DNA from: Collybiopsis luxurians FD-317 M1
Lineage: Eukaryota; Basidiomycota; Agaricomycetes; Agaricales; Omphalotaceae
DNA: 64,000 bases
Direction of reading: 5' to 3'
Assembly (NCBI GenBank): GCA_000827265.1
Contig: KN834820.1
Coordinates: forward strand, 163,024 to 227,023
Shown here: positions 1 through 10,405 of the stretch, one piece after another
Numbering within the stretch: position 1 is the first letter of the stretch
Layout of the letters: each line of letters opens with the position of its first letter
Translations under genes and position numbers: made by a program
Notes under the pieces: model-generated
The model's input: only the letters and a program-made list of their open reading frames with translations
The model's database searches: none
What the model was told of the DNA's origin: nothing

Positions 1-1255
1 CATATGCGTTAACAGATGCTTGTAAAAAATTGTCAATATTGTCTTGGAGAACATGTCTGAAATACTGTTCAACAACTTCTGCTGAATGGGACTGTGCTAA
101 TGGTGGCCATTTTCCGGCACTAGGAGAGACGCAAAGTTGTGGACCGCTGCTACTGGATGACAAAAAATCAGAACTGGGACATGTGGGTCCATAGCAAAGA
201 GAGCCCCTTGAGAGGTCAATCCAGATGTCACTAAAACCGCAGGATGGAAGAATGAGATCTTGATGCAGATATTGGTCATACTCTTGCTTTGCTGCTTTCA
301 ATGCGGCACGATCAACCCACTGGTTGGATATTTTCTCATTTAGTGAGGACCAAGTTAATTTTTGAACTTACAGCTCGCCACATGAGATAAACTCTCACAA
401 TATTCGGTGCTTCCCAAACAATTTGTGCCATTGGTATCAATTCTGACAGTCATAGAGCATTGAGGGATCTGTGTAGCTGATGACAGTCTACTCACCTTGA
501 TGAAATAACAGCGAAAGAGATATCGACCGCGTGAAAGCATACAACTGCCAAGAATTTGACTCTCTGCAAGTTCTACAGTAAATCAACTTCGTCAAGAGCA
601 AAAGCACGGGGCAGGAACCTCACCGTACATGACCGAAACGCTCCAGGTCTCTCCTCCATCTCTGCTGGAAATATTAAGAACTTCCTTGCAGCTGAACTAA
701 TCATTGTACTTCATGGGCCCTATCCCCATTGTAAGTAATTGCCATAAACTTCTTCCCCCGCTTCTTTGACACTAGTTTCACAACTTCAATCTTGACCATG
801 GGATTTTCACGACGAGCAGTGACTTCATTCACGGAGGGACTTGAGCGCTGGGGAACAGAGTCTAATCCCGAATATATTCTCTGCAGAATGATTATATCCC
901 CTCGGCGAACTTCTTTGAACTGCTTTGCAGTCGATGAGTGCTGAGTTAATATCATGGAAGTCAATACACACATCATCGAGGATTGAATGCTGACGACGTC
1001 TTTTTCTTCCGAGATCATGCAACTCGTTCCCGGAGTCTCCGCGATGTTTGTGGTAAGTGTGAATAACCGTTTGATTACCATGCACCACATTAGATTGGAG
1101 TGAGATATAGAGAAGTTATGAGAATGGTTCAACATTGGAGGGCTTTTGAGGAAGAGAGCAAGGTGTGCATTGGGTGATAAAGGAAGGGAAATGGGATGGC
1201 GGTTCGTGTAGAAGAGGGTTGAGAAGGCTGTGCAAAGGCATGGAGCATTGTCCAT
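1..1255 (-). CDS. Left-truncated multi-exon gene, possible OB-fold/telomere-binding-like protein
   Basis: At least four exons join in frame on the minus strand: an upstream open stretch to about 744, a piece ending near 646 (donor GTGAGG), a piece near 594-500 (donor GTGAGT), then a piece from about 448 to 372 (donor GTAAGT) and one open from about 316 to the window edge. Introns are about 48-55 bp with consistent phase, which argues for a real gene. The upstream part has the motif FKEVRRGDIIILQRI, which resembles the V-x-x-GDII-x-L-x-R strand of POT1/telomere end-binding OB folds; the joined downstream part (RTCRESNSWQLYAF and on) is not recognised. The start is uncertain (an ATG lies at 1255) and the 3' end is beyond base 1. 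The function is a guess from one motif. Confidence 0.35.
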
Positions 1256-2435
1256 TCATTTTACAGCTTGTCCCAAGAGAAATAGATTCTGATGGGCCAT
1301 TTGAAGAGTGCCTTGAGAGTGCCACAGGAGTAAATTCAATTGCTTTGGTGTTTACTTAATCGTCAGATTAAACTTCTGTTGGACGGAACCCCCGTGAATC
1401 ATTCACTTGTTTACAATGTCCATCTCTGTATAGTAACAACCTCGATCGAGCTGACAGTCCAAGCTCTGACCCACGCAATACAGGACAACGTTTTATGTGG
1501 ATCCCCTTCAATAATGTCCAACGGAGTGTTTACTTAAACAAGGTATTCAGAGACATCACTGCGTAAAGCAATGCTTTAGTTCACCGCTTGCAGTTCTATA
1601 CCTCTTCAATATATAAATTACAATGCAGACCTTCCAATAAGGGGTATAAATTGGTCATATCTGTCATTTCAGGAGGGAAGGACGGGGGGGAAGGGTGGGA
1701 ATAGTGTTTTGCCAGTCCGGCACTCACTTATTCCACCCGCTGTCGCTATACAGTTAATCCTATTATTTCATATTATTCACCCTATACAGAGTTCGTCATA
1801 GATACGACCCCTTGTGTGTTTGCCAAGGGTTCCCTGCCTACATGAATTGACCACCTTTTCTCTTCTCTCCAAGCCTGCGCAGGGTCTAATTCAACAGGAA
1901 GGGGAGCAAAGAGCCTTAAGGTACAATTCCTATCCTCTGCATTTTATATACTTTGGCCATGTATTTTGTTTTCTCATGGTCTGTGTTTTACCCAAAAAAC
2001 ATTCCTGTCATAGTGAAAGCCAAGATTGTGTGGAATTTTCAGGATGGGGGACAAAGTTAGTTTCTTGTAAGCTGACTGTTAATACACAGATAATCAATGA
2101 TGATGTGTTTATTATGTGCAAGGCAAAGTGAAGAAAATCCAAAATATGAATAAGATTCATAGAATATACTTTGCAAATTATTTTAACCTAGTTTGAAGTT
2201 TTGAACTTTGGAGTGGTCTGTCATTGAGAGTCTGGGGACTTGAGCACTAGGAATTGAGGTTATAACTTATGGGGTGGGAAAACCACTCTGCTGGCACTGG
2301 TTGCTGCTTGGATGCATGATACATAATGTGCATTTATTCCTAATTTAGGAAAGGAGAGAAGGGGGGAAGGGGGTCCCATTGACCTTGACATCAAAATACA
2401 ACCTGATGTATATAATTTGTGCATACCCCTTGGAC
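1256..2435. other. No convincing gene
   Basis: About 1.2 kb between the truncated first gene and the first orphan peptidase-end repeat. It holds an AT-rich stretch and a G-run near 1685-1700. The small open frames (for example 1814-2131 plus) have no recognisable motif and no splice-supported extension. Confidence 0.5.
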
Positions 2436-2929
2436 ATGAGTGTGAATCACTCGATATATTGAAAGGCACTTGGTAAATACCTGCTGAACTACATAAGTCC
2501 GCTTGGAAATCTTTAATAGGGAAATCTTTAATAGGGAGTTCTCTTAGATAAATGAGTCATCAACTCGCCCTCAGAATCACACAAATGGGTGTTAACAACT
2601 GAAGATGCAAAATGTTTATTTAATGTCCATAGGTAATGTAAAACTATATCCCATGAACCCGGAACAAGCTGATAGCAAAACAAAATATACTTACTGCGAA
2701 CGCGGATAGACATAGCAATGGAATAAAGTCTGGAAGGGCCGGGCGAGACACACCCAATATTTCCACAAGCTGATCTCGAACTGTTATATATCTGCATCAC
2801 ACCTTTCAAGAACCTGGAATTTTGAGCTGGATGGACTTCTCTCCTATACGACGGAGGGGTCCATTCCGTAAGCCATGTTTTAGTGTACAATAAAGCCTGT
2901 GCCTGCACAGCCAAGACAGTAGGGTCTAT
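2436..2929 (-). pseudogene. Orphan 3' end of S28 peptidase gene, copy 1
   Basis: This stretch matches base for base, with scattered differences, the 3' coding end and downstream flank of the intact S28 carboxypeptidase gene at 10262-12773. The coding part (about 2819-2929) reads like its C-terminus (motifs QALLYTKTWL, HPAQNSRFLK) but the terminal stop is lost and the frame runs on. Similarity stops abruptly at about 2929, inside what would be the last exon, so only the end of the gene was copied. No other part of the peptidase is nearby. Confidence 0.75.
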
Positions 2930-3060
2930 TGAATGAGTCCAAAGGGTTTAAACTGTCCTTAACTCCAGCAGACAGACAAGAGGTTGTAAGAATTGCTTTT
3001 CGCAAATCAGTACAATGGAGTATAGAAGAAATAAAGGTGGTAGTTGCGCCCCAAACTCCT

Positions 3061-4468
3061 CTAAGTTGGGAACGGAACTTCTAGATTTACTAGAACCTCT
3101 TTCCGATTCTCCTCCGGAATTGTCAGGACCTCTGCCTCATTCACCTTTTTCACCCATTCCCATTGCCTGTTCGCACCCTCCCTAGGCTCGAAACCTCTTA
3201 GTGCTTCAGGAGCGTAGACTCCCGGTCCATCTTTCAACTCTCCGCCGTCTTCTCTGCTACTTTGCCACCTAGCCCGTACTGACGGGTGAATACTCTCATT
3301 TGTCAAATTCGTCCCTTCATCGCCGCCTCCATATGCACCAGGGGTCCGATACTTCCACAACCACGTCCCTCCCAAACGATACGAATCATAACACCTCTCG
3401 CGCCCCCAACCCTGATACTCCATATCGTATCCATCCACATGGTCCAGCCGACTGGGACGGTCACTGTCATCTTCGCTTTGAGAAGATTGATAGTGAGTGT
3501 CTACGACGTATTTGATGTACTCTGGATCAAAGTCAAGGAAAGGACGACAGCGATCGAGCATCCAGAAGAAGGAGAGGTCGGCGAGAGCTTGGTCGTGGTA
3601 TGCGCCGCCGACGTTGCGGTGTGCGCCGGGAAACCAGCATTGTTGAAGGTCGATTGCTATATATACGCAACGTTCGAGTCAGTTCGAGAGGTACAAAGGA
3701 ACGGCATTTAAGTACATACTTTTCGCAACCTCAGCGCCCTTGGGTAAATACCACATTGTCGGTGAGAATGTACGTCGGTATTCGTCCAATGCCAGCGCAT
3801 GAAAGGCATGTCTTATACCTATATAAAGCTACTCTCGTCAGATACTCGAACCACAAAATACCACATAAACGACTGTTACCTTTCACAAGGGTAGGGCTGA
3901 GATACTTAAACTCCAAGGAAGCATCGCCAGCACCACTCCACGGAAAACCCAAGCTCCCTACCGTATCCCAGCACCCTAACACCTCAATCTCAACCCTATG
4001 AACCTTCAACACGCGTTCCCCATCTTCAGTAATATCATATTGATACCTCTCAATATCTCTATCAAGCGTCCCATCCTTATACGCCTTCAAAGCCGACGCA
4101 TAACAACGCTCATATTTCGCTTTCGCCGTCTTATAAATCCCAACACGAGCAACAAAATCAGCCAAAACCCTCGCCACGAACGCCCCACGGGAAAACCCGA
4201 AAATGAAAATCTTGTCCCCGGGTCGATAGTTGCCCATAAGAAAAAAATAAGCGTCGACGATTCTGCGATGGATGCGTAATCCAAATACCCGAGTGTATGC
4301 GTAGGCTTTAAGCAAACTGATAGAGTCGAGGTCTTCTGGGCCGAGGCCGGACTGGGTGTAGATGACATAGTGGGAGGATGACCAGGGGAGGGCGTAGTGG
4401 AGACGTTTGATATTGGTGAGGACGTCGTACTGGCGGGTACCGTCGCAGGCGATGATGAGGCGTCTCAT
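3061..4468 (-). CDS. DUF2235 (Tle1-like alpha/beta hydrolase) paralogue 1
   Basis: Three exons, 3880-4468, 3720-3818 and 3061-3656, join in frame to about 427 residues. The start is the ATG at 4468, directly before RRLIIACDGT, the usual opening of DUF2235. GFSRGA is the GxSxG nucleophile elbow; VLGCWDTVGSLG should carry the catalytic Asp, and WFPGAHRNVGGAY lies where the family has its WFPGVHxxVGGGY His motif. DUF2235 is the fold of bacterial type VI phospholipase effectors of the Tle1 family; fungal copies are common and mostly uncharacterised. Hydrolase, perhaps lipase, activity is inferred. No signal peptide or membrane segment is evident. The paralogue at 6213-7727 has the same three-exon structure, so they are tandem duplicates. 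Confidence 0.85.
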
Positions 4469-4571
4469 GGTGTATGGATGAAAAGCAAAGAAGGGATAGG
4501 GGAAAAGGGGGGCGGGGATGAAACATGACCACAAAGACAAATTTCAAATAGTCGTGCCGAGCGACTCGCAC

Positions 4572-5300
4572 TTCGCGATTCGCAGTTTTTTTCGCGGACA
4601 GCTTCTTTTTAATATCTTCGACTTTTGCGTACCGACCTCACTAAAATGTACCATATTACACGAAACCAAAAGGATAATATTGATTTATGGGTTGCGTAGG
4701 AGAGAGAATTGAGAAGGGAAGAGGACGAGGAGAGTAGAAGGGGGTGGGGTGCAGTTGTCAGGGAGGAGTTGAAGCGGAAAAGAAGCCTCGGAGCCGATAG
4801 GGAATTGATAGGACTTAGTGAGTACGAGTGGTACCAAGTACGTATACCTAGATAAATGAGGAAAACGGGATGATTTTGGGGCCCACTTTTATGTGCGTGA
4901 GGAGGTCCGACCGTCAGACGAAGCCTCCATCTTTGTTCATTGTATTTGACTCCACGAAGACAGAGAATTTTGGATATACGTATTACCTTCTTGTCCCGTA
5001 CTTTGTTCCTCAGCGTGTTCGGACCGTCTACGCACGCCGTTACGTCCATCTCTCGATCAATAACGCATGAACCCTAAAGGCCTTACAAGGTCTACCCTTC
5101 TCTTCCGCACTACGGGGGAGTTTCTGAGGACAACTGGGACAGGAACGGAAGAATAAAATAAGCTACATATCAAAGTAGCGCGTTCAGCCACTCGATGGCA
5201 GGTTTCCTAAACAGAAGCTACGCGCGCTTAAAGGTCACAGCTGAAAATATCATCAATTAAAATATGCACGTATTGGAGTGACACCTGTCACCTATCGGAA
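4572..5300. other. Intergenic, no convincing gene
   Basis: The open frame at 4609-5049 (minus) is low-complexity Ser/Leu/Arg-rich with no motif or homologue in the window. About 50 bp near 5148-5210 resembles a stretch near 16598-16655 and is reported separately as a dispersed repeat. Confidence 0.45.
5148..5210. repeat. Short dispersed repeat, copy 1 (partner near 16598)
   Basis: The stretch aataagctacatat..aaagtagcg followed by tcagcc and caggtttc recurs with few changes near 16598-16655. Both copies are non-coding. They could be remnants of a small transposon. Confidence 0.4.
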
Positions 5301-5876
5301 GTTGGAGCGCTGGTTTGGAAGGTAATACTTACCCATACACATATAGACAAACTCTGTGACTTTCGTGATTGTCAAACTACGTAAGTAAAATGCTTCAAAT
5401 CACACAAATGAGTGTGAACGACTCGATGTAATGAAAGGTACCTGGTAAAGACCTGCTGAACTACTTGAATACATTCTGAAATCTTTGATACGTTGTTCTC
5501 TTAAACCAAGTAATCAATTCACCCTCAGAATCACACCAATGAGTGTGAACAACTGAGAATGCACAGCATATATAAAATGTCCATAGGTAATGTAAAGCTA
5601 CATCCCGAGCACCCATGAACCCAGAACAAGTTAATAACAAAACAAGATATACTTACTCTGTTAACGCGGATAGACATAGCAAATGTATTCAAGTCCGGCA
5701 TGACTAGGCAGACACGCTCAATACTTAATTCCACTTGATCTCCAACGGCTATATATCTGCATGATCACGCTCCGGCATCCTTCAAGAACCTGGAATTTCG
5801 AGCCGGACGGACTTCTCTCTTATATGAGAGAGGGATCCATTCCGCAAGTCACGTTTTCATGTATGATAAAGCCTGG
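5301..5876 (-). pseudogene. Orphan 3' end of S28 peptidase gene, copy 2
   Basis: Similarity to the intact peptidase locus begins sharply at gttggagcgctgg (matching 9794) and runs to about 5876, covering the downstream flank and the last ~110 coding bases. The residual C-terminal reading (YMKT, then REVRPARNSRFLKDAGA) contains an in-frame TGA where the intact gene has a Trp codon, so it cannot encode the end of a working enzyme. It lies between the two DUF2235 genes. Confidence 0.8.
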
Positions 5877-6212
5877 ACGCTGTTGAAGTGGCCCACATCG
5901 AGTGAGCTACATACAGATGAACATGGAAGCATACAGCTGAAGAACTAGTGGCATGTGTGGCAGACTATAAGCCACGGCAACCCGGCTTGAACCCCCTACT
6001 TTACCGTTTAGTGTTGCACTTATTGCTTTTGCGTGGAGCGAGTACAAGCTAATTGGAATGGCCCACGCGTATGAACAGAAGACAAAGTCATGGAATTTAT
6101 AGGAAAGCATATCCGAGTCCTGGAGTTATTACTCGTATGTAATTACAATAGTTAACAATAGTACCTGAAAGCAGAAGAAACCGTGGCACCAGTGACTCCT
6201 TCGGTTGTAGCT
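5877..6212. other. Spacer, no gene seen
   Basis: Sequence between the second orphan peptidase end and the stop of the second DUF2235 gene. No coding signal beyond a short motifless open frame at 5907-6110. Confidence 0.5.
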
Positions 6213-7727
6213 CTAGTGGTTATTCTCCACAAATCGCTTTTTGTACGAAGGACTTTCTGGCTCAGCAGGTGCGTAACGCAACAATCCCTCAAAGCTGGCC
6301 TCAGTCTCCACTGAAGTCAAATTATTGGGGAGAGTATCTCTAGCCGGGAACGGAGCCTCCCTAATTATTAGAACTTCTTTTCCGTTCTTCTTTTTAACCC
6401 ATTCCCAATTCCCGTGCGCACCCGCTCTTGGCTCGAACCCTCTCAGAGCTTTAGGAGCCCAGACACCTGGTCCATCTCTCATCTTTCCACCTTCTTCTCT
6501 GCTACTTTGCCACCTAGCCAATACTGATGGATGAATAGTTTCATTCGTCTCCTTGGTCTCTCCATCATCATCTGTATAGGCTCCCGGAGTTCGATACTTC
6601 CACGTCCACGTCTGTCCCTGACGATAGGAGTCATACCATCTACCACGTCCCCAGCCTTGATACTCCCTATCATATCCATTGGGATCTTTTAAGCGACTGG
6701 GACGATCGCTACTATGAATGTTCCAAGGTTGATGGTCAAGGCTGACGAGAAGATTGATGTACTTTGAATCGAAGTCAAGGAAGGGACGACAGCGGTCAAT
6801 CATCCAGGCAAGGGTAAGATCGGCTATGGCTTGATCGTGATATCCGCCACCTACGTTGGTGTGTACGCCAGGAAACCAGCATTGCTGGAGGTCGATTGCT
6901 GTACGTGGGTAGGTTATTCGAAACAGCTCTGCAGTATACTTAAAGGCGAGAATGGCACATACATTTTGCAGCCTCAGTGTCCTTGGGCAAATACCACATT
7001 GTTGGTGAAAACGGGCGCCGGCATTCGTCTAGTGCCAAAGCATGGAAGGCATGTTTGATCCCTAAATGTTTGCTCCAGTCTGAGACTCGAAGAACCACGA
7101 AATGCAACATGCACGACTCATACCTTTCACAAGGCTACCGCTAAAGTGTCTATACTTCCCTGATACCCCACCAGGGTTTGTCCATTCCGGAACACCTAAA
7201 CTCGCCACTGTATCCCAGCAACCTACTACCTCAATCTCAACCTCATGCACCTTTGAAACGGGCTCCCCGAACCTAGGGGTGTAATACTTATGGATCTTGA
7301 TATCTTTGTCAAGGGTACCATCCTTGTACGCCTTTATGGCACGCTTGAAACCCCATGTGTAGTCGGGTTTATGATAGACTCCGACACGAGCCATGAAGTT
7401 TGCAAGGACACGCGCCGTGAATGCCCCGCGAGAAAACCCAAAGATAAATATTTTGTCACCTGGTTGGTAGTTGTTCATGATGAAAGTGTATGCATCGTCG
7501 ATGTTCTCTTCAATGCCTTCGCCCAACGCTTGACAATAAAGTGCACCAACGTCCCCCCAGCCGAGATCTTCTGTGCCGATCCCGGATTGATAGAAGACAA
7601 TTTGCTGGATGGTGTCGGATGAGTTAGAGAGGGCATGGCAGAGGCGGTTGACGTTAGTAGAGCCGGAGTATTCGCCACGGCTTAAAGACTGGCCGGTACC
7701 GTCGCAGGCGACGATGATGCGTTTCAT
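6213..7727 (-). CDS. DUF2235 (Tle1-like alpha/beta hydrolase) paralogue 2
   Basis: Exons 7124-7727, 6963-7061 and 6213-6898 join in frame to about 462 residues. The ATG at 7727 precedes KRIIVACDGTG, the standard family N-terminus; upstream in-frame ATGs (7784) would add an unconserved leader. The motifs are complete: GFSRGA (nucleophile Ser), VVGCWDTVASLG (acidic residue) and WFPGVHTNVGGGY (catalytic His). The C-terminal WQSSREEGG and RGFEPRAG segments are shared with paralogue 1. This copy has canonical residues at positions where paralogue 1 differs (GVH versus GAH, GGGY versus GGAY) and a longer C-terminal tail. Phospholipase or esterase activity is inferred from the family; the substrate is unknown. 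Confidence 0.88.
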
Positions 7728-7784
7728 GCTATGAGAGTAAAAGGAAGAAGAGGTGAACCTTAAGTGGGGGTCCATCGAAAACAC

Positions 7785-9095
7785 TCGAGTTGCGATTTTA
7801 AAGGAGTGGCACTCTCTGTGTTAAGATAGATAGAACGGATGGTGGAGCTACGAAGCATAGTCCCTGTTTCTTTTACATCCACACTTATGAGATGATGACA
7901 TAGAATTATCGGAAGGTGGAGGTCGGCCAGAGCCAGTCTTTGACCTTCTTTGACGTGCCTTGTGGCCGCTATTTACAAATGTTTAAGGTTGACAGTATAC
8001 TTACAGCTTTCTTCAACTCGAAATATGATCATTACTTACTAGACTTGAAAGCGACGTCATCCTTGATCAAATGATGATAATGAAGTCCGCGATGCAGGAG
8101 GAACGGGACGCCGATGCAGGTGAAGTTCCTGCTTACTGCTCTGCGCCGTAGTTTATAAATCATTATAAATGGCACTACTTGGGATTCGATATCTTCAACG
8201 GAGGTGAAAGATGGATAGTGTCAGAGGACTGGTGGTTTGGGCAGTAAATGTAGAACTCGACCTCAAAATACCGGTATTAAGCGGTAGGATCGGAGGCGAG
8301 AAAGAAGTGGAAACAATTCCATGATCAGTCGACTGTCAAACGCCAGGACTATGCTACATATAGTATCTCAGGTGAGAAGATTCTCACCTCGTCAGCTCGT
8401 CCCAACTACCCCACTTATGATCATAAGTCGCAGTTAAGTGGATTTGGAAGCATCGTGTGCCACATTGCCACATACTTAGCGTTGCCCGCGGCAGCAATTC
8501 CCGACTCCACAACTTCTCTATTCGCCAGGCTCAGGTTGATATATTTGAGTACGACTGCGCACTTCCTACGCTCTTGCGCATGAAGCCCAAGTTCACCATC
8601 TCAGTGAACCTGGACTATGCTTATTCCATAGTTATCCCGTGGTCGACGGTACGTCGATCATTACTTACATATATGGACATTTTATTACCTGATTTAGACA
8701 CATAGTGGATTCTCACTCCACAACTGTCTGCGGTCAGGTTTTACTTAGACATGCTACTCCTGCACACCATGTCGCTACCGATGCCCGATGTCGAGTATCA
8801 CATTTTGCCGAATGGACCCTAAGTCTCTCAGATTCTGCAATGTGACGGCCCGTTCCGGTTAAGGCTAGCTTTAGCGACAGTTCTAGAGTTCAATTCCTCG
8901 AGCGGGAATCATTTATCTTTTGCTTCTTTTAATAGAAGTTACGGACCTCGGATTGGAGCCGAAATGGTTGACAAGTGACGGCAACTTGTATAAGAGCAAT
9001 TCAATTATACAGTTAATGTAAATTGCAAGAGCAAGTATTTTGTAAATAATTCAAGACTTGTTTTAACAATACTCATTATACAATACCTTTGTCCC
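7785..9095. other. Intergenic, no convincing gene
   Basis: About 1.3 kb upstream of the second DUF2235 gene. An 82-codon open frame (8457-8705 plus) has no motif. Sequence becomes AT-rich toward 9000-9095. No RNA gene was recognised. Confidence 0.45.
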
Positions 9096-9793
9096 TAGCT
9101 CTCGCGACCCATGTGGTCGGGTCAAGGTCAGTGGGGTCAAGGTCAGCTACAGTCGTGACCCTGACCCCAGGGGCAAAGCTGGGTCAGGGTCAAGTGATGT
9201 AATCATTATTATCTTATCAATAAGAAAAACTAAAAATTGGCTGAGGATATATAAACTCAGAGAGCACAAAAAAGGGAACAAAGTAAAGTATCTCATTCTT
9301 CCTGATGCAATTGTTATCAAATTCTATTATCCAATCTGGAGCCTCACTCAGTAATAGTGGCCAAGAGGCTATTGTCCTCCTCTGCATCTTCTGCTAATTT
9401 TGCCTATGTTACCACTTGATACTTTTCCTTAACTGTTCTTCAGACTATGAAGTTGTCAAGAGCCTCAGTGGAATCAAACCATAGACAATTGTAGAATTTT
9501 GTGGTCACAAGGCCTCCCAATGGACATTGAACTTGAAACCAAACTTACTAAAAAATCAAGGAAGAAGGCAGTTCAAACATGTCCCCAATGTTGAGAATGT
9601 ATCTAGGATTAACATATTAAATATGAGCAGCTTCAAATCTGTGTTGTATGGTGCATAAAAAGTTTGGCTGACCCTAGGGTCAGCTCAAGGGTCAAGGGTC
9701 AGCAAAATTCTGACCATGACTTTTGACCCCACTTGATCCTCATATAGGGTCAGGGTCAGGTCAGGGGTCACGACCCGACCTTGCCCAACACTA
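9096..9793. repeat. MITE-like non-autonomous element with GGTCA-rich inverted ends
   Basis: Both ends (about 9098-9195 and 9660-9793) are packed with GGTCAAGGTCA / TGACCCTGACC words in opposite orientation, and the ~460 bp core is AT-rich and non-coding. The right end, read inward, starts CTAGTGTTGGGCAAGGTCGG, like hAT-type terminal repeats; the left end shares GGTCGGGTCAAGGTC but is more divergent. I see no clean 8-bp target-site duplication. The right border coincides with the start of the S28 downstream repeat at 9794. Confidence 0.55.
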
Positions 9794-10405
9794 GTTGGAG
9801 CGCTGGCTCAGAAGGTAATACTTACCCATATACAGATAGACAAACTCTGTGACTTTCGTGTTTGTCAAACTTCGTAAGTAAAATGCCTCCAAATCACATA
9901 AATGAGTGTGAACAACTTGATTTGAAAGGTACCTTGTAAAGACCTGCTGAACTACCGAAGCACATTCCGGCATCTTTAATAGTTGTTCTCCTAAAATAAG
10001 CAATCAATTTACACCTAAAATCACAGAAATGAGTGGGAACAACCAAGGATGTAAAACATATATAAGTTGTCCATAGGTAATGTAAAAACTATATCCCGAG
10101 CACCCATGAACCCAGAACAAGCTGATAGCAAACAAGATATAATTACTGCGTTAACGTGGATAGAGATAGCAAAACGAATAAAGCCCGAAAGCCTGGAAGG
10201 GTGACCGAGCGAGACACAATATTTCCACTTGATCCGATGGAACTGTTATATATCTGCGTCATTACACTCCGACATCTTTCAAGAACCTGGAATTTTGAGC
10301 CGGACGGACTTCTCTCTTATATGACGGAAGGGTCCTTTCCGCAAGCCACGTTTTCATGTATGACAAAGCCTGTGTCTGCACGGCCAAGACAGTATGGTCT
10401 ACCTT
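9794..10405. repeat. S28 3'-end/downstream repeat, parental copy (copy 3)
   Basis: This segment covers the last ~140 coding bases of the S28 carboxypeptidase gene and about 470 bp beyond its stop. The other copies are at 2436-2929 and 5301-5876. It is attached to the full gene, so it is likely the source. The homologous part begins at 9794, exactly at the border of the GGTCA-rich element. Confidence 0.75.

Noticed and set aside
1814..2131. 105-codon plus-strand open frame
   Set aside because: No domain, no splice partners, base composition like the surrounding spacer.
3286..3711. Plus-strand frames across the DUF2235 genes (also 7290-7622)
   Set aside because: Antisense shadows of the well-supported DUF2235 exons.
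4609..5049. 146-codon minus-strand open frame
   Set aside because: Low-complexity Ser/Leu/Arg composition, no motif, no homologue in the window; lies in the spacer between duplicated units.
8870..8920. Possible tRNA B-box (agttcaattcct)
   Set aside because: No matching A-box or cloverleaf; chance similarity.
9096..9793. Regular GGTCA repeats considered as a CRISPR array
   Set aside because: No uniform spacers or repeat length, eukaryotic context, opposite orientation at the two ends; fits a transposon remnant.
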